Positions 32,532 to 42,497 of a DNA stretch of 64,000 bases are shown in pieces. The position numbers were made by a program, and so were the translations under genes. Origin of the DNA: Toxorhynchites rutilus septentrionalis (lineage: Eukaryota; Arthropoda; Insecta; Diptera; Culicidae); the NCBI RefSeq assembly GCF_029784135.1, contig NC_073745.1, positions 239,354,191 to 239,418,190 on the forward strand, read 5' to 3'. A model generated the notes under the pieces. It had not been told where the DNA came from, made no database searches, and was given only the letters and a program-made list of their open reading frames with translations. How positions within the stretch are numbered: the first letter of the stretch is position 1; each line of letters starts with the position of its first letter.

Positions 32532-33015
32532 AACATATTCATAAAGAGTAAACAGTAAACTAATCCATTTTTCAGGTAGATTGGTAGGTATTCACGTAGG
32601 AGAAGAAAATAAAACAATATATTTAAAATATATATTTAACAAAAGCTGTCCCCTTTGTATAGTCCTACGTCACTCCGGTTATGTCCCCGACATTACCCAC
32701 CCGTCTTTTTGTCACTGATTTTTCTGGAATACAAATTGTTTTTTTTTTTCTATGAGAAAAGCTTTTAGTTTTCTCAGTGCAACATGAATGAAATTCAAAA
32801 AGAACATAATAGATAACATTTTAAGAATGATGACGATGCGTTTACCAGTTTACCTTACCAAAAAAATGAACAAAAATTAACAAAAAAATATGAGTGGGTA
32901 TATTTGTTATTTTGTCAATAACAAATCAACTTTAAAATAGTTCCAGATTTCATGCACTTTCTAATGTTAAAATGTTGCTTTGAAACAATCACAACAAGCA
33001 CAAAAATCAACCTAC

Positions 33016-33063
33016 CCATTTGCAGCTCCTTCTGGTGCAGACATCGTGTTTATATGTGGCTAA
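33016..33063 (-). CDS. Syb: synaptobrevin, first coding exon (start codon at 33044-33042)
   Basis: On the minus strand a strong acceptor (a run of T followed by GTTTTCTACTACTTTCAG) opens this 48-nt exon. It has 19 nt of 5' UTR, an ATG, and the codons M-S-A-P-E-G-A-A-N plus GG. It ends at a donor reading GTAGGT. The two-base overhang joins in frame to either acceptor of the next exon (15752 or 15719), giving a glycine at the junction. Synaptobrevins have short, poorly conserved N-termini rich in A, P and G, which fits. The acceptor upstream of the ATG means at least one more non-coding exon lies at higher coordinates. The assignment is inferred from splice sites, phase and composition, because nine residues are too few for homology alone. 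Confidence 0.78.
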
Positions 33064-34747
33064 CTGAAAGTAGTAGAAAACAAAAAAAAAAATTAGTATG
33101 GATCGTAAAAGTTTCGTAAACTTCAAGCTTTTCATGCTAACACAACTAAAGCTCGCTGTTTCCGTACGAGGAACGGTTACAACCCAACTTTGTCAGGCAA
33201 AGATTTAATCGTGGATCAGTTCTCTCACTTTTATCGCTAACCGTTATCTCAGACCATCATTTATTCGCATGTCGGATAGAAATTTGCACACAAAGAACAC
33301 ACTGTGTGCGCAGTGATTAATCTTTACCCGTTGTGTTCGTCTGGTTTTATAGGGAGGAAAGATAACGTCGAGAAAGGGCTGAGAATTTGACATTGTATCA
33401 AATGTCAGAGTTAATTTGACAAGGCATCAGCTCTGGAATGACTCAATCTCATCCTGGTTGACTACATTTATTCCATCCCTACCGCCCATGCACCACCCAA
33501 CTTCGGTCGTTTGGAGCGTCTGAATCACGAAGTACGTAACCCAAAAACGCGCCATACATAGCCCACACACAGCCCTCGATCGCATTAATCCAAACTCATT
33601 CAAATATATGCAAAGAATTGCGCTTTTATTTCTTCGCCATTGAAGTCGTAAATAACGCCGACGCGTTTCGAGGATGAGTATTTTCACACATGACTTCCCA
33701 GTGTCTCTGTTGGAAAATTTCATCCAATAAGACACACAAAAGCACTTTCACACCCTCCCCAACCCTATTATGTCGCACCATCTCGAGTTTCCCTTGCTTT
33801 CTGTGTTCTTCCCAGATAGGCTCCACCACTCAGTTCGCTCTGGGCTTGCGTGCCAGTGTGTAACGCAGCTGTGTTTTCTGATGATGGTACTTCCCCCCAG
33901 TCCCGTGCAGAGTCTATTTTTTGCCGATTAAGGATATCATGCCTCATCCTTCATACGGATATCTTCGTGGGATTTTCGCTTGCGTGTACAACACACGAAC
34001 GAAAATTTGATTCCATTCTTTATGTCGCTTTTTTTTCTTCACCCGACTCGGTCTTGTGTGAAATATCACTTCATCGAGGGGTATGCTTGATGGCCATATG
34101 ATTCTCTGGGTACACAGAAATAAACGTGAAGTGTACCAATCAGCCAGGCAATACTTTGGCCTTGATGATTGAAGCTGACTCGTGCTTTTCCACACCACTT
34201 GATGAACGCTAATGGTTTCCACGCGCCACCGTTCTTTTATTTCTCGAGAAAATTACAGTATTCACGCAGTTTAGCACAATCGGATCATTGCTGGAATGCT
34301 CATCCAAAAGGATGTTTATTACACAGACAGAATCTTGCAGTGGTAATGAGATAATTTGTATTTGGTTACAGTATATTGGTGTTCCCATTCCGGCGGTTGT
34401 CGTTTCCCCTGCCGGAAAATAGAGGCATTGCCAAGAAAAGAGTTTGGAATATGAACAATCTCTTAGTTTTCTCGTGTTAGTTTTAATGTTACTTAACACT
34501 GAAACCTTACATATGTTATATATTTATGGTTATTAACAACAAGACATGGCACTATAACGAAAATATCCACAGCCAAATCGCTCCAAGGATTAGAATTAAG
34601 ATTAATTTTTGGCTGGTAGCATTTCAAATAATGGGCACACTCTCAATTAAGTTCAAAACCAAAACTGAAATAAGATGCAAAAGAAACCCATATAAAAACG
34701 ATTTTGGAAACCCATGTAGACGATCTGACTTTTTCAGGAACATAAAA
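33064..34747. other. low-repeat region upstream of the Syb ATG exon
   Basis: Composition is more balanced than elsewhere and I find no transposon ends. Short ORFs on both strands lack recognisable domains. It probably holds intron or regulatory sequence of Syb; the TATA candidate at 33344 lies here. Confidence 0.4.
33344..33351 (-). promoter_or_regulatory. TATA-box candidate upstream of the Syb ATG exon
   Basis: The minus strand reads TATAAAAC about 280 bp upstream of the acceptor of the ATG exon, in non-repetitive DNA. A TCACTG sequence that could serve as an Initiator follows about 35 nt later. It could be an alternative promoter. If so, an unspliced leader or an unrecognised donor must connect it to the ATG. 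Confidence 0.25.
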
Positions 34748-36224
34748 AGGGTGTCGACTCCAAACCCGAAAAAAAATCCCTGATATTCCCTGATTTTCCA
34801 GTAATTTTTCAGAAAAATTCCAAGTGTAGATAGGCAATTAAATTATTTACTAGTACTTTAGCTGTTGTTCCTGAAATATTCCGTTAGCTCAAACAATGAA
34901 ATTTAAGAACGTATTCGATACCTTCCGATAAATGAACTGTTGTGATTTTTAATTGAGATTAACAGCGACTGAGAAGTGCCGTTAAAGATTAAAAAATGGA
35001 TTTGGGTCTATTTCACGGCACTGTTACAATTTTAACGAAATGCATTTTCTTGTAATCTTTCGGCTCCCTTCTGTGCGTTTTCCAAAGTTATCTTCGTTTC
35101 ACCTCTAGAAATTTCGATTCTGCTTCGCGTGGCCGTTTCTTTAATGTGCTCATTAATCAACTCATTTAACGCAAAAGCTTCTTCTATTCGACTTTCCTTG
35201 TCTTCTAGATAAAGAGAATGAGAATTTCGAACTTGTTGAATGACCTAGCACGACATTTTTATTGGTGCTTATCTTCCAAAGTGAAGCATACCATCATAAA
35301 CTTGTCGCATAGCACAACCGTTTCCTCACAGATGTTTCCTAAAAACATTTGGTATTAATGGAAAAACCCTTTTAACGTTGGGGTTTCCACACGAGCGGCA
35401 GAAGACCATTTTAAGAAGTTCCGTCGTTCATTTTTCGGATCATAGTGAACAAAATTGTTGCTCTTGTTGCTATCAATATTGTTCCAGTATTAAGTCAGCT
35501 GGAGCTCTACTGAAACGTCCAAAATCCGTCAAATGTCAAAAAGATCAATAGTGTCAAAAGTTTCTCGAAATCGTTTTCCACTCATTATTTTACCGGAATT
35601 CAATGACGGCAAGATCAAGGATATATCAATGCTTCATAAGATTTAAAATAGTGCTTCGCATCCCAGACGAAATTTTAAGATTTGTCTGTCGTAAAATTAT
35701 GGCGAGTTTTTTTTAATCCATCAATTTATTGATGAACCGTGTAAAATATTCAATCCGAAACTACCCAAATTCAAGAGTTTTTTATCTCGACTTCTCCATT
35801 GGTCTCGCGTAAAATGACCAATTCACGATGGTACCGTTCATCGACACAAGAAGAAATTTGTTCAAATAGGTTGGAGAAAAAGTTATCCATTATTTTCTCG
35901 GGACCTGGCTTTAGTGATCAATATCTCGTAATATCGATCATACCATAGTTTGGACTCGTTGTAATAGTGACAATATTTTGCTGTTTTTTTGTTTATTCCA
36001 TTCAGTTGTGAGTTACAGGGTGTCTCGCATTTCAAAATTTCCAGAGTGATAAAAATTGGCATCAAGAGATGATTATAAAAATCTATTGTTAGAGTTTTTC
36101 ACCAATCAGAACCTATACTTCTTTATAGAGACATCATAGAGCTACCATTAGAATGGCAACAAATTTTGCAAAAATACTTGACCCAAATCGGACAATCCGA
36201 AGCATATTAAACAGTATTTTTTGT

Positions 36225-37733
36225 GACGTGGGACTACGTCTAGCCGGAGTATATGGGGGGTGAAATGAAAACCTAAACACAGAACATGCAAGAAAAAATG
36301 AAAGATTCCGAATGCTTATAACTCGAACATTTCTTATTGGATCGGAAAGATGTTTGCATCAATTGATAGGGAATATTTCTACGCTTCTATCGCATTTAAT
36401 GAAATGTTATTTTTCATTAGATAAACAATTGAATAACTGTAAAATGTTAAGCATTATCGAAACGCCCTAACTACCTAGTTTTGATTGGCCCGATTTACGG
36501 TTTCCCCAACACAGCCATCAAAACCAAGCAGCCTAGGGGAAATCGGCTTTGCAAATACATGAAAGTTGAGGGTATTTTGTTCCGACTGAAATGTGTTTCC
36601 CTAACACAGACTTTAAATCCATGGAGCGTGGAGAAATATGCATTGCAAATTTATGCAAGTCGGAGGCATTGCAAATTCATGCAGGTCGGGGGTATTTTTA
36701 GTTTCGACTGAAATGTGTCTCCCTAACACAGAATTTAAATACAAGGCGCGTGAGGAAATTGGCATTGCAAATTCATGCAAGTCGGTGGCATTTTTGTTCC
36801 GGCTGAAATGTGTTTCCCCAATCACAGACTTCAGAACCAAGGTGTCTGAGGAAATTGGCATTGCAAATGCATACAGGTCGGGGGTATTTTTATTCCAACT
36901 GAAATGTGTTTACCTAATACAGACTTCTAAGCCAAGGTGTCTGGGGAAATCGGCATTTGCAAATACATGTAAGTCGGGGTTATTTTTGTTCCGACTGAAA
37001 TGTGACTTCAAAAACAAGATGTCTGAAGTAATCGGCTTTGCAAATAAATGCAAACTGCTTCTGTACTGGCTTGCCTTTGTGCAGACTAGAATATGTTTCC
37101 TCAACACGGTCTCCCAAAGTTAGGAACCTGGGAAAATCGTGCAGACACTAGAGGCAAATGAACTTTCAAGTTTAAAGCTTCTATAGTATAAAAATTGGAA
37201 GTTGAAGTTGTTGATTCATACAAGCCGGGGGTACTTCTGTACCCGCAATTTTTTTTGCACTCCGAAAAGTGTTTTTCTAACACGGATCACAAAAACGATT
37301 ACGAATACAACTATTTGGCTCGGTTATTCAAAATTGTATAGAAGGATATGCTTTCATATCTTCAGCTCACTGAATTTCTACGCATACCATTTCATGATTA
37401 GGCAAAATGTTGATAACTATTTGCTGCGATAACACCCATTGATTAAACAATATGCGTTTGACGTACATGTCAAAATCGAAACTGAGTGCCTGAAGTTCAT
37501 CAAATCAAGCAAATTCGCGGTTCGAGAAGTACGTGTACTTGAGAGATGCAAACATCAGACGGAAATGTAAAACAAAATAAGCGTTTGATAATTCTTCCGT
37601 TCACATCATACCAAACGTAAAAGGATTGTCATTAAATTTACAATCAAAAATTTAACCAATACAAACAAATGATTGCTAAGCTAAGGTAGTCCCACGTCAG
37701 CCTTGCGGTTATATAATTGATATACCCCACCAA
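36225..37733 (+). mobile_element. HEE copy E11 with ~95-bp array
   Basis: The left end is GACGTGGGACTACGTC, continuing TAGCCGGAGTATATGGGGGG as in E10. The right end is AGTCCCACGTCAGCCTTGCG, a decayed hairpin, then CCCCACCAA before seven T. The array (36495-37090) has about six units. Confidence 0.8.
36495..37090 (+). repeat. ~95-bp tandem array in E11
   Basis: Same unit as in E7 (CCGACTGAAATGTGTTTCCC, ACAGACTTC, GGCATTGCAAATNCATG). One unit is shortened and some spacers are duplicated (36655-36690). Confidence 0.85.
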
Positions 37734-38506
37734 TTTTTTTATTCTCTTTATTAAAGAGATTTTCAGCCAAAGGCTGGTTCATCTCTAAAACATAGTTTTG
37801 AATTTCACCCACAAATAATGAATTACTTTTTCTCCAACCTAATATAATTCCCAGACCTTCTTTAAAAGCTCCAAGTTGATCTCTGATGCTTGGAAACGTT
37901 CCGTCATGTAACGATTCTCCACCTCCATCTCTTCTTCATTCCAAAATATAACATTCAGATCCATCTGCAGTCTCTTTGTAGTCTTGTTCAAAGGCTCGTC
38001 GAAACCAACACAGAGTATAGCGTTTAAAAATTTCATCGAGCTTAGATTTAGGATACGGGACAAAGCCAAACATTATCATAAAGCGGTTTATATCACGTCA
38101 TAGTTAGACCTTCTCAGCTTTTGGTGTCATCAAAATTCTCTAATTACTGCAATAATCAAAATTCTAATTAGCGAAGTTTAGTTTTTTTCCAGATTGATGA
38201 CGAAATTCCCTGATGTTCCCTGATTTTTCCTGATATTGTGTGAATTCCCTGATATTCCCTGATTTTCAAGGTTTTTCAAGGTAATCAACACCCTGATAAA
38301 TCACACAATCATTGAAAATCTACCACGAACGATGTCCTCAAGGAAAACTATCCTTAGAGAAATTAAATGGAGATTACGATCGACAGCTGCCTTCGAAGGT
38401 TTTATGAACAATTATCAAACCTAGAGCTCTTGAAGGCTGATGTCAAAGTTTCATCGTTTTATACGCAGTTGATTTTGCGTAAATCGATATCCCGTTACTT
38501 TCTATA

Positions 38507-38590
38507 GTATTGGGTTGTCCGAAAAGTTCGTGTCGATTTAAAAAAAAATCAAAACATAATTTTTATGTGCAGAAACACGTTTATTCAATT
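38507..38590. repeat. single terminus of another mariner
   Basis: TTGGGTTGTCCGAAAAGTTC then GTGTCGATTT is the terminal-repeat sequence of the irritans/cecropia-type mariners as I remember it. No transposase or opposite terminus was found; the next sequence (GGGGAAGGTGGTCCTGATCC) is another repeat. 38600-39060 shows no gene. Confidence 0.6.
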
Positions 38591-39069
38591 ATATAGGGGA
38601 AGGTGGTCCTGATCCGACTCTCTAAAATGCAACGGCCATATATACATATTTTGTTTTGTTTTTTTTTGCGGCTTCCGCATTGGAATGTATAGTATAGCTC
38701 TTCGACTGTATTTCCTACATATCGATGGGATTCATTCAAAGGAAAAACGGAGGTCAAATCGGAAGTCTCTTTTACCGACACCAAATGATGATCCTTTTTG
38801 AGATCCGGTTTGCTGATTATTCGATTATATACAGACATAATTGAAACATAAAAAAAATACATGGGGTTACATAAAATCGAGTTAAAAAAACGATGCCAAG
38901 CCTTTCAACTGCATGAAACGTCATCAAAAATCGACTCTCTGGGACTTCGTCGTTTCTTTCGGAATACGAGGCAAATCGTATGGATTAGGGTGCCAAAAAA
39001 GGTCATCTCGATTTTTAATACGGCGAAATAATGATTCGCATGATAGGATACCCTATGCAAAATATTCAC

Positions 39070-39282
39070 CCCTATTCTGTATTTCGATCGATTCGAAATA
39101 TTTCGAACGACTTAATAAATTTACATTCTGTACTTCGTTGGAGTGGTTTTTCCATTTCGTTCGACCATTTTCTCTACGAACATTAAATGGGCAAATCAAT
39201 AGAAATATGGAATGCGAAATTATAACTCGATCGAAATAACGGTTTCGAACGAAATGGAAATCCTTCGAAATACAGAATAGGG
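39070..39282. mobile_element. 213-bp MITE
   Basis: CCCTATTCTGTATTTCGA at the left is repeated inverted at the right (TCGAAATACAGAATAGGG). The two arms share further TTTCGAACGA-type segments. Non-coding. Confidence 0.75.
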
Positions 39283-39469
39283 CTGATTTGCTCAATCGAA
39301 CTTCATTTACTAGTGTCACAAACGTCAAGATTAGATTTTTTGTGAAAGCCGAAAAATTACCCAAGGGGGGAGTACATAAAATCGAGATTTTCAAAAAAAA
39401 AAGTTTGATGCCAAATGTCTAAAAATTGCATGAAATTTGTTATTTTTTTGACTGGTGAATATACTGAAT

Positions 39470-40440
39470 ACTGAAAATATTAACACCAAACATGTAGGAA
39501 AAATTAAAGATTTTGAATCATTATAATTCAAGCATTCCTTAATAGATCGCAAAGATGTTTGCATCAATTGATAGGAAATATTTCTACGCATCTATCACAT
39601 TTAATAACATTCAACATTGCAATTGAGATAAACAATTGAATAATTGTGAAATGTTCAGGATTATCTAAACGTCCTAAATCCCTCGTTTCGATTGGTCCGA
39701 TTTGTGCTTCCCGAATTGAACCGACCAGAAGAAGCAACCAGACTAACAGCGGAATACTGTTTCCCCAACACAGATATCGAAACCAAGGTGTGGGGAAATC
39801 GACATTGCAAACATATGACAGACTGTATGACTGTGTTGAATTATAGAGGCTTTAAACTTATGCATCCGTCTCTGGCCCTGAGAAGGCCCCTTGGGAACAA
39901 CTTAATCCAAACTCCTTCTCCACCGGCCTTGACAAAGACACTTCATTGTCGTTCGATGCTTCTCAGCAAATCGTTTCCACTTCCACAAACATCACACAAC
40001 GTTTTTTGTGCAAATATATGTAAGCTGCGATTACTTTTGAGCTCGCTTGCATTTGTTCGAACCAGAATGTATTTTCATAATACGAACGTCTAAACCAAGG
40101 GCCCTGGGGAAATCGATATTGTAAACATATGCAAGCTGCAGGTACTTTTGAACTCGCTCGCATTTGGCCAGACCGAAATATGTTTCTCTTACACTAACTA
40201 GAAAAGTGGGTACGAACACAAGGCTTTGGCTCAGTTATTAAACGACATTAGAAAATATACCTTCATATCTTCAGCTCAATGAACTTTTATGCAGACCGTT
40301 TGATGATAAAATGTAAAATGTTGATAGCAGTTCGCTGCGATACCGTCGATTGATTCAACAATATGCGTTCAGCGTGCATGTCAAAATTGAAACTGGGTGC
40401 CTGAAGTTCATCACATCAAGCAAATTCGCGGTTCGATTAC
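39470..40440 (+). mobile_element. HEE copy E12, both ends lost
   Basis: It is alignable with E11 from ACATGTAGGAAAAATTAAAG through GATGTTTGCATCAATTGATA, the ~95/111-bp repeat units (39757-40200) and the CTGAAGTTCATCACATCAAG segment. Neither hairpin end remains. After it, 40440-41490 contains only fragments of AT-rich repeats (including a GGTTGGCAACTCTGG end at 40895) and no gene. Confidence 0.65.
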
Positions 40441-42497
40441 TAGACTGATTCAAATAATCGACATATAAAGCCAATAAGCTATTTTTCCTTTAGAAAATAT
40501 CAAACTTGCGATAAAAATGGATTCTGGTCGAACAGATCTAGTCTAGATCTAGAAATATTGTCTGAAAACATGTTAACTTTGAAAAATCACACCTTAGAAA
40601 CGAATAAAAACCCCTCTCAGAGTTTTGAATATATTATATGAAAAAACCTGTTTGCAAGAAAAAATATAAAAAAAAATTGGCGACCTTAGTCCAGAGACCA
40701 TGAAAAATATAAAAAACAAATACTATCAATATTTATGGAAACAAAAACCAAACTTTTTTACAATTGTTATATTCTTTTCTAAAAAGACTTGCTAATTGGC
40801 TTTAATTTGGCTAAAAAAACTGGAGATTTTTGCCTTTGACTGTTTCGCTGGCATGCTTAAAAAAAAGCTGGCAATATACAGGAAAAACTGGAAGGTTGGC
40901 AACTCTGGCCGTGGCTCAGGAAGTAGGCTAAATAAAGTGTCGATTTTACTATTAACCTGATAAACCACAACTCACAACCTGTATTCATACACCGCGAAGT
41001 ACAAGAGTGCAACATTAATTGATTGGTGAGACAATTAGTCAATAAACGAATCTTGCGGAATCAAGGCAGGTCGTAGAGTTCTCTGCATTTCTCTTGAGTG
41101 AATGTCAAACTAACATTCATTCCCTTTCCTTAGCAGTTGCAAGGACGTGGTCAGGACAATTGTTAACTGTTGGAGAAAGCTGCCTTCATCTAACACAGTG
41201 GTTTTCAACTTTTTTTGCTCCATTCCCCCCTTTACGAAAATTAATCTAATTTCTTCCACCCTATCTGTATTTCGTAAGAAAGACTGCAGCATGTAGCATA
41301 TAAAATAATAAAAGAATACAAACGTTTTACAAGTTATGTTCGCAACAAATTTTATACTTGTATCTGATAAAAAAATGTGTATAAAGCCTGTCTAGTCAGT
41401 ATGAAACCTGCGCCTGAACGATTTCGGCCAACATTGTAATTCTTGAGAACGTTGTCCAAAAGCACATCTCATGTTTTGTCGTCTGTTCTATCATCATTAA
41501 CTGTTCAATTGAGCATTACATTTCAGGTTTGAAAATGTTCCTCGAGCATCGCAAATTGTAGAGTATCCAAAACAGTTTTGGTGGCAATTTTTGCTAATCA
41601 TTGTCATCTTCAAAGCGAAGTAAATGTGCAATATTCCCTTGCACAATCCCCCCCTTTTAATGACCAAATTCCCCACAGGTTGAAAATCACTGATCTGATA
41701 GATATTACTAATCATCAGCAATGGATATAGGCTAGCTTTTAACTTAATAGTTTTGAAATCATGCCACCTACGATATTGTGCAACTTGCTGGATGCTAATG
41801 CTAATACTAAACGAATCTTGCGGAATCAAGGGATATCTATGCAAAATAGGGAAAAATAGGATAAAACCTCCCGGTGGGGTAAGACGGACCACTTCTAGTT
41901 TCATAAGAAAACCTCAGTATTTTGGACAGTATGCTTGGCAAGAAGCATTAACAGCATTACTTTGTCATTCCGAAACACCTTGCAACACCGCGCACGAAAT
42001 GTCAAAATTGTAAGCAAAACAAAGTTTTCGTCCATTGCGGTTGCAAGCGATCTAATTTTCGAGGCAACCGGAATAAGGATTTTTCCTGCGGAAACTGTAT
42101 ATTCAGTTAATTTCCAGTGTCCCAGTCCTTCAATATATTATTCCGGTTCTGCCTGCGTGAAAAGGTATGTAATATAGAATGCGTGTAAAATGCAAAAAGT
42201 TGCTCTGGATAGAAGACGAACCATTTTCGACTAGGGATTGCATTAACGTGCCAAAATTTCAATAACCGAATATTCGGTAATGAACATTTCATTACCGGTA
42301 AAACAATACTTTGAAACAAAACCATTTTTTTGAAGAAACGGCTTTTATTGATAATGGTTAGTTTACAAGGAAACATTTTGCAGGATTTTGCAATTTAGTT
42401 TGTTGTTTAAATTAATACTAATGTTAATAAAATGTTAATTTTGTCGTCTCCTCCTCCGTCTCTTTTTGTCGTCTCCTAATCTAAATCGGATCTCATT

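Larger units (their letters stand above)
30239..32705 (+). mobile_element. HEE copy E10 carrying two histone H2A pseudogenes
   Basis: The left end is GACGTTGGACTACGTC after five T. The right end is the hairpin GGTTATGTC-CCC-GACATTACC, then CACCCGTC before five T. The left 200 bp matches E11 and E4. Inside are an H2A-type promoter and pseudogene (30756-31216), a minus-strand histone-type 3' stem-loop (31792-31807), a second TATA and H2A pseudogene (31969-32531), and a 3' module. A second, inverted copy of the whole arrangement starts at 62027. No transposase was seen. Confidence 0.85.
15753..33015 (-). other. 17.3-kb synaptobrevin intron, filled with transposons
   Basis: The intron is bounded by the GTAGGT donor at 33015 and the acceptor at 15754-15753, with a CTAAC branch-point-like motif 8-12 nt before the AG. 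It holds HEE copies E6-E10, two mariner relics, inverted-repeat elements at 19547, 25550 and 27051, and a duplicated ~268-bp segment. I see no other exon-like segment in it. Its size and content are typical of large mosquito genomes. Confidence 0.75.
35867..37842 (+). mobile_element. mariner relic, interrupted by HEE copy E11
   Basis: The left terminus TAGGTTGGAGAAAAAGTTAT and the right terminus ATAACTTTTTCTCCAACCTA type pair with each other and with the element at 59633. It is internally deleted: after GTGAGTTACAGGGTG it jumps to the 3' part (CCAGAGTGATAAAAATTGGC). E11 sits in its 3' region, and the mariner resumes at ~37793 with ACATAGTTTTGAATTTCACC. A ~50-bp segment of unknown origin (37740-37790, AAAGAGATTTTCAGCCAAAG) lies between E11 and the resumed mariner. 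Confidence 0.8.
34748..38294. mobile_element. outer DNA transposon (AGGGTGTYGAYT ends), host of nested insertions
   Basis: The left end AGGGTGTCGACTCC is followed by CCCTGATATTCCCTGATT. The inverted right end reads AGGGTGTTGATTACC, then GGGAATATCAGGGAATTC on the same reading. Short inverted ends with CCCTGATATTCCCTG repeats suggest a hAT-like element, but no target duplication or transposase was found. 34830-35860 and 37850-38200 are its remaining interior, with no convincing coding. Confidence 0.5.
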
